The notes beneath the pieces are model-generated. The model ran no database searches and was not told the DNA's origin. It was given only the letters and a program-made list of their open reading frames with translations. Both the position numbers and the translations under genes were made by a program. Below, in pieces: positions 25,817 to 34,880 of a DNA stretch of 64,000 nt. Position 1 is the stretch's first letter. The number at the start of each line of letters is the position of its first letter. The DNA lies in the NCBI GenBank assembly GCA_964613385.1, contig CAZTGZ010000004.1, forward strand, positions 62,001 to 126,000. Reading direction: 5' to 3'. The stretch is from CAZTGZ01 sp964613385 (GTDB lineage Bacteria; Bacteroidota; Bacteroidia; NS11-12g; UBA9320).

Positions 25817-28006
25817 ATGAAAAAAATAGTTCGAATAAGTTGCATCGGAATTTTCATGGTGTTTCTGTCGTTTGGAGCCTTGGGTCAAGATCTTCAAAAT
25901 TTTCAGAGGCTAAAATCTGAGGGTGAAATTCCTTCATATTTCGTTAAGTATCTGAATGAGAAGATAGCTTCTGACAGAGAGGCCATGGAGGAAGACAAGC
26001 GGATTTCCAAGCAAAGTGCCAGAGATTTTTCGGCCATAACCAACTACAAAATGCAGCAATTGATCAGAGGTGGCAGGGTTTTGTACGGGGACCCATTGAC
26101 TAAATATGCTGAAAAAGTTTTGGACAAGCTGAAAGCATCCAGTGATGAAGATTTAAGCGATGTGCAAATTTTTACCCTTAAGTCAAATGAAGTAAATGCC
26201 TTCGCCACAGCCCAAAGGGTAATTTTTATAACCGTTGGACTTTGGGGTCAAATCAGAAACGAGGCAGAGTTGGCTTTTATTCTTGCGCATGAATGCACAC
26301 ATTTGATTAAAAAGCACAATCAACTTCAATATGAGAAAACTAAAAATACTTTGAAATCAGGGAGTTTTGGGGAGGGTGCCATTTCCAGGTATTTTCAATA
26401 TTCCAAACAACATGAAATGGAATCTGACCACATTGGAATGGAATGGGCGGCCAAAGCAGGGTATGATGTAAAAGAAATGAACAAAGTGTATGAAGTGCTG
26501 ATGTATGCCTACTTGCCTATAGATGAGCTTCCCATAGATTATGCATGGTTCGAAAATGAAGGTTTTAAAATTCCGGCTCAATGGAAAAAAAAGGAAGTGA
26601 AAGCAATTGCAGCTGTTGAGGATATTGCCGATGAATATAGTACACACCCCAATATCCTGAGTAGAAAAGAAAATGTAGAGGATATCGTTGATGAATATGA
26701 AAAAAAAGGAGGTAAGATATACCAGGTGGAGGACGAAAAGAAGTTTAAATACATCCAGAATCTGGCTCGGTTTGAAATGTTAAATATCTTTCTGAGAAAT
26801 TCCAATTATGTGAGTTCTCTGTATCATGGTCTGATTTTAAGCCACCAGTTTCCTGACAATAAATTCATCAATAGAACCATTGCGATGTCCTGGTATGGAA
26901 TATCTGCATCTACTTCAAAAGACGTTCGTTTGAATTACGAAGACGTAAAGCTTGATGATCCGGAAGGTGAAATATCAAGATTGAATTATATGGTGGACAA
27001 AATGACCCCGAAAGAAGCCCAGGAATTTGTGGTAAAGCAGATTTGGGAACTGAGTTTTAAGAGTGACAAGGACACGTTCGTCAGAACACTGCGTGAAAAA
27101 GCGCTGGACTTCTGCCTTTCGAATGGATATGGTAAGTTAGAAGACTTTGCCACAACATATGATACACTGAAAACGGAAGAAAAAGACACAGCTCAGAGTA
27201 AATATGAGAAAATAAGTAAGAAGAGAAAAAAGAAGGAGGGAGACAATAAGTATTTCTGGCTATCGATTGTAAACCATGAAGAATTTCAATCTTATTACAA
27301 GAAATCGGAAGCTGTATATAAGAAGAAAAAATTGGAGAAATATGAGAATGACGATGATGAGGAAAATGAAGAGGAATGGAAAGAAGAGGAGGTTGAACCT
27401 CAGGAGATTGATTTAGCGATCGAAAGGGTAGCCATGATTATGCCAAGTTATTTCAGGCATTATTCCAGAAAAAATGTAAAAAAGAACATCACCAATTCAA
27501 ATATGAGTGAAGTAGGAATCATTGAAATGCTGCATACCAATTCAAAGCAACTGGGTTTAGAGCTTCAGTATGTGAACAATTTTGTAGAACCGGGATATAA
27601 TACGGAGAAATACAACAATTTCAGCTTGTTATTCGACTATCTCGGAGAAAGAGCTCTTGCTCCAATTCAGGAAATGATACCTTACAATGGGCAATACTCC
27701 CAACAATTGAAGGAAGCATACAACACCAATTATATTTCATACTTTGATATTCAAACGGAGATTCAAAACAGAGAATTTAACTCATTTGCTTTCTGGGTAT
27801 CATTATTTACAGTTTATGGCTTTCCCGTGTACCTCGTTTGGCAATTCACACCTGAAACTGCCACGGAATACAACTTTTTAGTATACGACATTGAAAACCA
27901 TGAGCCGGTATTTGCAAGCCAAAAATATTTCAATAACAAATTAAACAAACAGATGCAAAACGCTCATTTTTACCATTCGTTAAATCAAATTACACGAAAA
28001 AAATGA
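25817..28006 (+). CDS. Exported M48 family metalloprotease with charged C-terminal region
   Basis: A 729-residue protein with a signal peptide (MKKIVRISCIGIFMVFLSF, cleavage after LGQ). The zinc protease domain has HECTH with His158, Glu159 and His162, and the third ligand region EMESDHIGMEW near residue 200. The N-terminal part carries DPLTKYAEKVLDKL and NAFATA, as in BepA-like M48 enzymes. Beyond the protease there is a long extra region including a very acidic stretch (ENDDDEENEEEW, about 515-530) not usual for the family. ATG 25817 is chosen over TTG 25799 because it begins the signal peptide. It overlaps the following barrel-like gene by 4 bases (ATGA). M48 periplasmic proteases often act in outer-membrane protein quality control. 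Confidence 0.85.
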   Translation: MKKIVRISCIGIFMVFLSFGALGQDLQNFQRLKSEGEIPSYFVKYLNEKIASDREAMEEDKRISKQSARDFSAITNYKMQQLIRGGRVLYGDPLTKYAEKVLDKLKASSDEDLSDVQIFTLKSNEVNAFATAQRVIFITVGLWGQIRNEAELAFILAHECTHLIKKHNQLQYEKTKNTLKSGSFGEGAISRYFQYSKQHEMESDHIGMEWAAKAGYDVKEMNKVYEVLMYAYLPIDELPIDYAWFENEGFKIPAQWKKKEVKAIAAVEDIADEYSTHPNILSRKENVEDIVDEYEKKGGKIYQVEDEKKFKYIQNLARFEMLNIFLRNSNYVSSLYHGLILSHQFPDNKFINRTIAMSWYGISASTSKDVRLNYEDVKLDDPEGEISRLNYMVDKMTPKEAQEFVVKQIWELSFKSDKDTFVRTLREKALDFCLSNGYGKLEDFATTYDTLKTEEKDTAQSKYEKISKKRKKKEGDNKYFWLSIVNHEEFQSYYKKSEAVYKKKKLEKYENDDDEENEEEWKEEEVEPQEIDLAIERVAMIMPSYFRHYSRKNVKKNITNSNMSEVGIIEMLHTNSKQLGLELQYVNNFVEPGYNTEKYNNFSLLFDYLGERALAPIQEMIPYNGQYSQQLKEAYNTNYISYFDIQTEIQNREFNSFAFWVSLFTVYGFPVYLVWQFTPETATEYNFLVYDIENHEPVFASQKYFNNKLNKQMQNAHFYHSLNQITRKK

Positions 28007-28797
28007 TGAAAATTAGTGCATTCCTGATATTCTTATTTTCATCTCAAATGGCAATGCCGCAACTGGTGGAAGTTAAAGAAAAAGTTTCCGGTTATCTGGG
28101 TAAGAGATTAATTGTTGGCATGAATGGTTACTTTAGTCTGAGTAACAAACCTCAAAAATGGGATTCCGACAAGTATATTACATTGAACAAATCGTTTCAC
28201 CTTTCTACTCAATATACACTCACAAATAGGGTATCTTCAGGTCTGGCGTTTGGAATGAGCCAAACTTCTGTTGATATCAGTCTTGCCTCAGAAGATTACC
28301 ATCTTGTCGAATTACCTGAAACCCGATTTCCATACGAATATTGGAGTATGGGTGGACGACCATTGATACGGGATAGGGTAATAAGTCTGGAAATTCGCAG
28401 GTTTCGGCAAAGGAAAGGAGCAGTGTCCCCATTTGGGTCGTATCTATCGACCGGTTTAAATTTTCATAATGTCAATATTGACTTGAGTAAGGTTCAATTT
28501 CGTACACACAAGAATGGATATATTGCTGAAGAAATTCCCATTGAGGATCCGCAAATTACCAAAACCCTTGCTGAATTTCATGTAGGTTTCGGTGTTGCCA
28601 AGCCTATCTGGAATGGTATCTTTCTGGATCTTGGGATAAAATCCGGATTTATATTCAATTCAACATTACTTCAACAATATCTTGATGTATATGAGATTAC
28701 TCCCTTAAGAGATAAGTTGTATGAATATTCCATACAAAGATTAGCGAAAAGGGAATTGATCAATTTTAAATTAGGACTTCAATTCCCAATAAAATAG
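28003..28797 (+). CDS. Predicted outer-membrane barrel protein, paralogue A
   Basis: A 264-residue exported protein, not recognised as a named family. It has a signal peptide (hydrophobic ISAFLIFLFSSQM) and a barrel-like strand pattern. The mature start LVEVKEKVSGYLGKRL and end motif IKSGF plus a terminal RLAKRELINF are almost repeated in the next gene, showing the two are paralogues from a tandem duplication. Residues KPIWNGIFLD are also shared. It is translationally coupled to the M48 protease (ATGA overlap) and 95 bases separate it from its paralogue. An outer-membrane location is inferred from the signal peptide and strand pattern only. Confidence 0.65.
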   Translation: MMKISAFLIFLFSSQMAMPQLVEVKEKVSGYLGKRLIVGMNGYFSLSNKPQKWDSDKYITLNKSFHLSTQYTLTNRVSSGLAFGMSQTSVDISLASEDYHLVELPETRFPYEYWSMGGRPLIRDRVISLEIRRFRQRKGAVSPFGSYLSTGLNFHNVNIDLSKVQFRTHKNGYIAEEIPIEDPQITKTLAEFHVGFGVAKPIWNGIFLDLGIKSGFIFNSTLLQQYLDVYEITPLRDKLYEYSIQRLAKRELINFKLGLQFPIK

Positions 28798-28892
28798 ACT
28801 ATTCATTTATCAGTAAACAGTACTTTGATCCCCAATTGATTAAACCAAGTCAGAACATATATGTCATTCTTTAAAATAGCTTACAGGAAAAA

Positions 28893-29699
28893 ATGAAAGT
28901 AATTTATGGCTTATGTATATGGTGCATGTGGTCGGCTGTTGCGCAGGCTCAAATGGTTGAGGTGAAAGAGAAAGTTTCCGGATTTTTAGGGAAAAGATTG
29001 GTCGTGGGAGCAAACGGGTACTTTAGTATAAGCAGCCATCCTCAGGTGGCCGATGACTATGAAAGTTTATTTTCATTGAATAAATCCTTTCAAATTTCTG
29101 CCCAATACACGATTTCAAATTCAAAGTCGTTGGGATTTTCAATAGGGACAAGTCACACTTCTTCATTGTTGTCAGAGTATGATTTTAATTCAGATGTTGA
29201 TTACAAGCCAATTTTGGCAACCGATGGTAAGGAGTATTACTTTGAAGATATCAAAGGTCAGCCCGATATTAAAGACAGAAGCATTTGTATTGAATACCGT
29301 GGTTTTCTGAAAAAAAAAGGTGCCGTTAGCCCTTTTGGAGCATATATAGCAATGGGACTAAATTTTCACAACTATGAAATCGATGCCAGCGACATTTCGA
29401 TTATTGCGGATCGTGATATTGATTACTATACAACTGAACGAAAGGAACTCATTGTAAATAATCCCATGTCTAAAAAAACCGTTCCGGAGTTTTATCTTGG
29501 CTATGGTATTGCAAGGCCAATCTGGAATAGTGTATTTCTGGATGTGGGTATAAAATCCGGATTGTTACTTACTTCTTGGTATACCATTGACGGCTATGAT
29601 ACAGCGTTTGATGAGACACTGGAAATGGTGATTTATAAAAGACTGGCCTCCAAAGAGATCATTAATTTTAAAATTGGAATTCAAATTCCCATACTATGA
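28893..29699 (+). CDS. Predicted outer-membrane barrel protein, paralogue B
   Basis: A 268-residue exported protein closely related to the preceding gene. The signal peptide reads LCIWCMWSAVAQAQ, and the mature protein starts MVEVKEKVSGFLGKRL, matching paralogue A at most positions. Shared later segments are RPIWNSVFLDVGIKSGL and a terminal RLASKEIINF. The middle of the protein has diverged (a tail-like insertion with FNSDVDYK). A ribosome site ACAGGA precedes ATG 28893. Its stop overlaps the start of the lipoprotein gene by 4 bases. Function unknown; the twin arrangement suggests two proteins that form or fit one complex. Confidence 0.65.
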   Translation: MKVIYGLCIWCMWSAVAQAQMVEVKEKVSGFLGKRLVVGANGYFSISSHPQVADDYESLFSLNKSFQISAQYTISNSKSLGFSIGTSHTSSLLSEYDFNSDVDYKPILATDGKEYYFEDIKGQPDIKDRSICIEYRGFLKKKGAVSPFGAYIAMGLNFHNYEIDASDISIIADRDIDYYTTERKELIVNNPMSKKTVPEFYLGYGIARPIWNSVFLDVGIKSGLLLTSWYTIDGYDTAFDETLEMVIYKRLASKEIINFKIGIQIPIL

Positions 29700-30205
29700 A
29701 AAACAGCGTTATACTGATTGTGTTGGTTTCTTTGATTCCGCTTTTCTATGGTTGCCAGGATGAGCCCATGAATTTGCAATTGGGACCAAGAGACGAACTT
29801 CCCGAGAATCAAGTAGTATCGCCATGTACTTATAACGATACGCTGAGTATGAAAGGCATTGATACAAGATATGCATCTATCGAAATGCATAAGTCATTCG
29901 ATTATGAACAAGGTAAGATAACTTTCTATTTTGCTTCTGATATTTTGTATCTTGAGTACACTTCCAGATACGGTTTTGATGAAATAAAAAAGAACACGGT
30001 ATTTGACTTGGCCACCAATGGAAAGCTTAAGCTTTATTTGGTGAGGTTTGGTTCCTTTGGTTACACATATAATGGGAATAGCGGAAAAATTTATATAACC
30101 GTGCTTCCCAACGGTAAACTTAGAGCAGATTGGTGCGATGTTAAAATGAAACTCTCCGGAGGCTCAGACATTAAGAATACCGCAGGTGGATTTATTCTGC
30201 AGTAG
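29696..30205 (+). CDS. Predicted lipoprotein of unknown function
   Basis: A 169-residue protein with a lipoprotein signal peptide: hydrophobic VILIVLVSLIPLF and lipobox FYGC (Cys20). The mature part has no recognised domain; it begins with DEPMNLQLGPRDELP and is rich in beta-strand pattern (GKITFYFASD, YGFDEIK). Two later Cys (about 43 and 145) may form a disulphide. It overlaps paralogue B by 4 bases and ends the four-gene unit that starts with the M48 protease. The fixed order protease, barrel, barrel, lipoprotein suggests a joint envelope role (inference). Confidence 0.7.
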   Translation: MKNSVILIVLVSLIPLFYGCQDEPMNLQLGPRDELPENQVVSPCTYNDTLSMKGIDTRYASIEMHKSFDYEQGKITFYFASDILYLEYTSRYGFDEIKKNTVFDLATNGKLKLYLVRFGSFGYTYNGNSGKIYITVLPNGKLRADWCDVKMKLSGGSDIKNTAGGFILQ

Positions 30206-30295
30206 TTCGCGTATCTTTAAAAGTTAATGGGTTTAAATCTCATGAAGTGTAGCAATGCAGTAAAATTGAGCATCTGCGAGCCCATATATTTTCAG

Positions 30296-30303
30296 TAAAT
30301 TTG
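30296..30303 (+). promoter_or_regulatory. Probable -7 promoter box for mtaB
   Basis: TAAATTTG matches TAnnTTTG and ends 8 bases before the mtaB ATG. The -33 side lacks a clear TTTG at normal spacing. Confidence 0.5.
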
Positions 30304-30311
30304 CACCGTTT

Positions 30312-31613
30312 ATGACTTCGGTGGCCTTTTATACCCTGGGATGTAAGTTGAATTTCGCAGAAACTTCTACAATCGGTCGTCAACTAACGGAACATGGTTT
30401 GAAAAAAGTTGATTTTGAACAGGGTGCAGATATATATGTGATCAATACTTGTTCAGTCACAGAAAACGCGGATCGAAAATGCCGGAAAATCGTTCGGGAA
30501 GCCTTAAAAATTAATCCGGTTGCCAAAGTCATTGTTATTGGATGTTATGCTCAGCTCAAACCCAAAGAAATATCTGAAATAGAAGGAGTTAGCATGGTGT
30601 TGGGCGCCGCAGAGAAGTTTAACTTACCTTCTTTTTTAGGAGAATTGAAGGAGCAGGATTCCACTGTGGTAAAAGCCACGAACATCAAAGAGACTTCTGT
30701 TTTTATTCCCGGTTTCTCGGCAGGCGACAGAACACGTTCATTTTTCAAAGTTCAGGATGGATGTGATTATTTCTGTACATTTTGTACCATACCTTTAGCC
30801 AGAGGACAGAGCAGAAGTGCAAGTGTTGCCGAAACCCTTTCTGCAGCCCGCGAAGTGGCAGCTTCAGGTGTAAGGGAAGTTGTTCTAACCGGCGTAAATA
30901 TTGGTGATTTCGGTGTTCAAAACGGTGAATCCTTTTTAGAACTGATTCAAGGTCTGGATTGTATAGATGGAATCGAACGGTTCAGAATTTCATCCATAGA
31001 ACCGAATTTATTAAGTAAGGACATCATTCAATTTGTTGCGCAATCGAAAAAATTCGTACCCCACTTTCATATACCATTGCAGAGCGGTTCTGATACTTTG
31101 TTAAAGGCTATGCGCAGAAAGTATGAAAGGAGCTTATATGAATCAAGGATATCGGATATAAGGAAATTTATTCCCGATGCAGCCATTGGTGTAGATGTTA
31201 TCGTAGGATTCCCGGGTGAAGGTGAGGAAGAATTCATGGAAACACTCATGTTTCTGAAGGAACTGGATATAACCTATTTACATGTATTTCCATACTCAGA
31301 AAGAGCCAATACAACCGCTAAAAAACTCAGCGGCAAAGTGTCAGAAGTTGTTAAGAATGAGAGAGTTACTCAATTGAGAATTCTCAGTGAGAAAAAGAAA
31401 ATTGCATTTTATCAGAAGTATCAGGGTACTTCAAGACCGGTTCTGTTTGAAGCTGAGGTAGATCAGGGAATGATGAGCGGGTTCACGGATAATTATATAC
31501 GGGTGGAAATTCCATATGATCCGATGCTGGTAAATGAAATCGTTGAAACAGAAATATTGAGCGTTGGACTGAATGGAAGAATGAGTGGTGCGCCTCTTGT
31601 TCAGATTTATTAG
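30312..31613 (+). CDS. mtaB: tRNA t(6)A37 methylthiotransferase MtaB
   Basis: A 433-residue radical SAM methylthiotransferase that converts t6A37 of tRNA to ms2t6A37. The N-terminal UPF0004 domain holds cluster Cys residues in LGCKLN, NTCSVTENA and IGCYAQL. The radical SAM motif is CDYFCTFCTIPLARG at about 155-169, and a TRAM-like domain ends the protein. MtaB rather than MiaB or RimO is indicated by the LGCKLNFAET start and ENADRKC context. A -7 box TAAATTTG at 30296-30303 ends 8 bases before ATG 30312, so the leader is very short or absent. Confidence 0.92.
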   Translation: MTSVAFYTLGCKLNFAETSTIGRQLTEHGLKKVDFEQGADIYVINTCSVTENADRKCRKIVREALKINPVAKVIVIGCYAQLKPKEISEIEGVSMVLGAAEKFNLPSFLGELKEQDSTVVKATNIKETSVFIPGFSAGDRTRSFFKVQDGCDYFCTFCTIPLARGQSRSASVAETLSAAREVAASGVREVVLTGVNIGDFGVQNGESFLELIQGLDCIDGIERFRISSIEPNLLSKDIIQFVAQSKKFVPHFHIPLQSGSDTLLKAMRRKYERSLYESRISDIRKFIPDAAIGVDVIVGFPGEGEEEFMETLMFLKELDITYLHVFPYSERANTTAKKLSGKVSEVVKNERVTQLRILSEKKKIAFYQKYQGTSRPVLFEAEVDQGMMSGFTDNYIRVEIPYDPMLVNEIVETEILSVGLNGRMSGAPLVQIY

Positions 31614-31654
31614 ATAATTAATCATTAAACCCCTTAATTCGCAAGAGTCAGAGT

Positions 31655-32851
31655 ATGTATCCCAATTTGTTTGAAATGTTTTACGATTTGTTCGGTGTGC
31701 AATGGCTGCCGCTCAAATTTATACAGACCTTCGGCTTTTTTGTAGCCCTTTCTTTTCTTGGAGCCAATTGGCTGATGACATTGGAACTTAAAAGAAAAGA
31801 AAAATCAGGACTCATATTACCAACAGAAACCATTATTTGGAAGGGAAAAATGTCACCTGTAACAGATTATTTATCAACTGCTGTTACTGGCTTCCTTTTG
31901 GGATGGAAAATTCTATATGCCTTATTACATGCATCTAAAGTGGCATCAGATCCTCAAGGATTTATTCTGAGCAGCGATGGGGGTGTATTAGAAGGACTGT
32001 TGCTGGCGGCCGCACTCACCGGATACAAATATTATACAGAACGCAAGGCGGCATTGCCGGAACCCATATCTGAAACTGTGCAGGTCCATCCGTATGAACA
32101 TATGGGTAATCTCACTTTGCTGGCTGCAGTTGCAGGTTTTATTGGAGCTAAGGTTTTTCATCATCTCGAATATTGGGATGATTTCATTCAGGATCCAATG
32201 GGTGCTTTGTTAAGTCCATTTAGCGGATTGACTTTTTATGGGGGCTTAATAACTGGCGGAATTGCAGTTTTATGGTATGCTTCCAAAAAGGGAATTCCCT
32301 GGAAAATTATGTTAGACGTTGGCGCACCTGCCATGATGTTTTCATATGCATTGGGAAGAGTTGGTTGCCACATGAGTGGTGATGGCGATTGGGGCATTGT
32401 GAATCTTGCACCCAAACCGGGATGGATGAGTTGGTTACCGGATTGGATGTGGGCGTATAATTACCCCAATAATGTAAATCAGGTTTGTAACCCTTATACC
32501 GGCAATGAAGCGTTACAGCACATGTGTAACTGGAACGAAACTCCGTATTTGATAGATCCCGTATTTCCGACTCCTTTTTATGAGACAGTAGTGTGCCTGC
32601 TGCTTACTGCCTTGATTTGGTCCCTGCGTAAAAGAATTTCCATTCCTGGTATTCTTTTCTTCTTTTATTTGATACTCAATGGAATAGAGCGTTTCTTTAT
32701 TGAAAAAATCCGGGTAAATTCAGAATACAACCTTATTGGCTTGCACATTACTCAGGCAGAAATAATCTCATTTATTTTTATTCTCTCCGGTTCCGTCATG
32801 TGTTATTTATTATGGAAACAAAACCATTCCAACCTAAAAGCGCAGTCATGA
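31655..32851 (+). CDS. lgt: Prolipoprotein diacylglyceryl transferase (Lgt)
   Basis: A 398-residue integral membrane enzyme that transfers diacylglycerol from phosphatidylglycerol to the lipobox Cys of prelipoproteins. The signature ALGRVGCHMSGDGDWG (about residues 231-246) corresponds to the conserved GRIGNFxNGE loop, and a second conserved part, RFFIEKIRVN, is near residue 345. At least seven hydrophobic helices are visible. It is longer than the E. coli enzyme (291) because of extra N-terminal helices and a periplasmic insertion (around 250-290) typical of Bacteroidota copies. Its stop overlaps the start of the PNGase F-like gene by 4 bases. Confidence 0.88.
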   Translation: MYPNLFEMFYDLFGVQWLPLKFIQTFGFFVALSFLGANWLMTLELKRKEKSGLILPTETIIWKGKMSPVTDYLSTAVTGFLLGWKILYALLHASKVASDPQGFILSSDGGVLEGLLLAAALTGYKYYTERKAALPEPISETVQVHPYEHMGNLTLLAAVAGFIGAKVFHHLEYWDDFIQDPMGALLSPFSGLTFYGGLITGGIAVLWYASKKGIPWKIMLDVGAPAMMFSYALGRVGCHMSGDGDWGIVNLAPKPGWMSWLPDWMWAYNYPNNVNQVCNPYTGNEALQHMCNWNETPYLIDPVFPTPFYETVVCLLLTALIWSLRKRISIPGILFFFYLILNGIERFFIEKIRVNSEYNLIGLHITQAEIISFIFILSGSVMCYLLWKQNHSNLKAQS

Positions 32852-34875
32852 AACATGCTTTTTTATGGATTATTTTCATCCAAAGTATATCCCTTTTCGC
32901 AAAACAGGGAGATACCTTAATTGTGCAATCCCATAAGGATGTGGATCAGGTTTGGAATGGCAATTATGACAAAACGGCCTATTTCCCTGAAGACAAATCA
33001 TGGAATCGAATTATGATGAAATACACCCTTTCATGCCCGACTTCAGGTTGCAGTGATTGGGATTACGATGTAAACGTATGGCTCATGCACAATACCGGTG
33101 CCATCGATACGATAATTGCCCGGGTTGATACGCTCAGCCAGTCACCGTTGATTTTAGACACGATATTTAAGTATCAACCTCATTACCAGCCTTTTGAGTT
33201 GGGTCGTTATATTACGCCGTATGGTACTTATATGAATCATCGGAATCCTTCATATGGAACCGCTGGATATGATTCTTCGTGGAAACATATTTTTTGGTAT
33301 GATGTGACTGATTTTGCTGGATTGCTTAAAGATTCAGTGCTCATCAGAAACCAATATCGCGGATGGAGTAGCGGATTCAGATGCAATATAGAGTTTATCA
33401 TGGTGGAAGGTAAACCAATACGCCCCGTTTTAGCCATTCAATCTTTGTATGAATCCGGGGGTACCTATACCACTACTTCAGAATTCGAAACGAAGAGAAT
33501 GCCGGCCAAATCTTTTAAGATCCCGGTCGGAACATCAGAAGCAAATCTTCGGGTAATTATAACGGGTCATGGAGCCGACAATGCCAATGGATGCGGTGAA
33601 TTCTGTGATAAAAATTATTATTTAAAAGTAAATGGTCAACCTTTCGAAACCAAAAGGATGTGGCGTGATGATTGTGGTCTGGTCGCTGTAAAACCACAGG
33701 GAGGAACCTGGATTTTTGACAGAGGAAATTGGTGTCCTGGAGATTTGGTGCATCCATTTATCCATAGCATTGGTAGTCAGCAGCTTAAGGAAGACAGCCT
33801 TGTACTTGACATAGATTTGGATCCGAGTATAGCAACCGGAAATAATTCAGCGAGTTATAATGCTTCTGCAACTTTGTTTTTTTATGGGCAACCAACTTAC
33901 CAATCCGATGCTGCCATCATTGACATTCTCAGTCCTTCGACACAGCCTGCTTATAAACATTGGAATCCAGTTTGCGGAGAAGTTAAGCTGGTGATTCGAA
34001 ACGAAGGCAAGCAAAACTTAAGCCATTTAAAATTTCGTTATGGGCTGGAAAATGGAAAGTCATCTACCTATGATTGGAGCGGAAGCTTAAATTTTATGGA
34101 GATGGACACAATAGCCATTCCGGCACCTGATTTGAGCAGTGGGCAGGGGGTATTTCATGTTTACCTACAACAAATAAATCACGCATTGCAAGATGGGAAT
34201 TCCTCAAATAATCAGGGTACCTCTTCTTACCAGCCAGTGCTGAGATTTGAGCCATTTACCCTGTTCTTAAAGACAAACGGAATGCCCAAGGAAAACAAAT
34301 TAACGCTTTCCAATGAAAAAGGACAGAAAGTGTTCGAATGGAATAATCTGGATGCCAATAAAATATATCAACAAGATTTTGATTTGGCTCCGGGGTGTTA
34401 TCAATTGGTACTTTCAGATTCAGGAAAAGATGGTCTACATTTCTGGTATTATGCACAAACCGGTCAAACAGCCCGTACCAACGGTTTTTTCCGAATTATG
34501 AAGAAATCAGGTGGTTTTTACCAAAATACCATCAATGATTTTGGAACGGAGTACCGGCTCAATTTTACGGTTGGAGATTGGCGCATGCCTGAAGCCCCGT
34601 TGGTTAAGGAACCTTTGAAGGTGTTTCCAAATCCTGCCAGAGAGGAAATTAATATTCAATTCGCCTCGGAAATGGCACCGGGAAAGGCGCATATCCGAAT
34701 TTTTGATCATTTGGGCAAAATGGTTCAGGAGCAAAAAGATATTGAAGTGCCTGAGTCATTTTGGTACAATTATCCACTGAACGGAATAAGACCGGGACTA
34801 TACAGCATTGAAGTGGAAACCATCGCTAATGGCAAATCGTCCTTTTACAAAGAGAAAATCATCATAAATCCATAA
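32848..34875 (+). CDS. Secreted PNGase F-like protein with T9SS type A sorting domain
   Basis: A 675-residue secreted protein. The signal peptide is MKHAFLWIIFIQSISLFA. Residues about 25-340 match peptide-N-glycosidase F (N-glycanase N and C jelly-roll domains), with the conserved CPTSGCSDWDYDV at about 63-75, whose Asp residues correspond to the catalytic region of the Elizabethkingia enzyme, and FRCNIEFIMVEGKP later. A second, unassigned region is followed by the C-terminal type A domain (VFPNPAREEINIQF, ending in KEKIIINP). Such enzymes remove N-glycans from glycoproteins. ATG 32848 is preferred to the ORF start at 32800, because it overlaps the lgt stop (ATGA) and begins the signal peptide. 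Confidence 0.83.
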   Translation: MKHAFLWIIFIQSISLFAKQGDTLIVQSHKDVDQVWNGNYDKTAYFPEDKSWNRIMMKYTLSCPTSGCSDWDYDVNVWLMHNTGAIDTIIARVDTLSQSPLILDTIFKYQPHYQPFELGRYITPYGTYMNHRNPSYGTAGYDSSWKHIFWYDVTDFAGLLKDSVLIRNQYRGWSSGFRCNIEFIMVEGKPIRPVLAIQSLYESGGTYTTTSEFETKRMPAKSFKIPVGTSEANLRVIITGHGADNANGCGEFCDKNYYLKVNGQPFETKRMWRDDCGLVAVKPQGGTWIFDRGNWCPGDLVHPFIHSIGSQQLKEDSLVLDIDLDPSIATGNNSASYNASATLFFYGQPTYQSDAAIIDILSPSTQPAYKHWNPVCGEVKLVIRNEGKQNLSHLKFRYGLENGKSSTYDWSGSLNFMEMDTIAIPAPDLSSGQGVFHVYLQQINHALQDGNSSNNQGTSSYQPVLRFEPFTLFLKTNGMPKENKLTLSNEKGQKVFEWNNLDANKIYQQDFDLAPGCYQLVLSDSGKDGLHFWYYAQTGQTARTNGFFRIMKKSGGFYQNTINDFGTEYRLNFTVGDWRMPEAPLVKEPLKVFPNPAREEINIQFASEMAPGKAHIRIFDHLGKMVQEQKDIEVPESFWYNYPLNGIRPGLYSIEVETIANGKSSFYKEKIIINP

Positions 34876-34880
34876 TAGAT

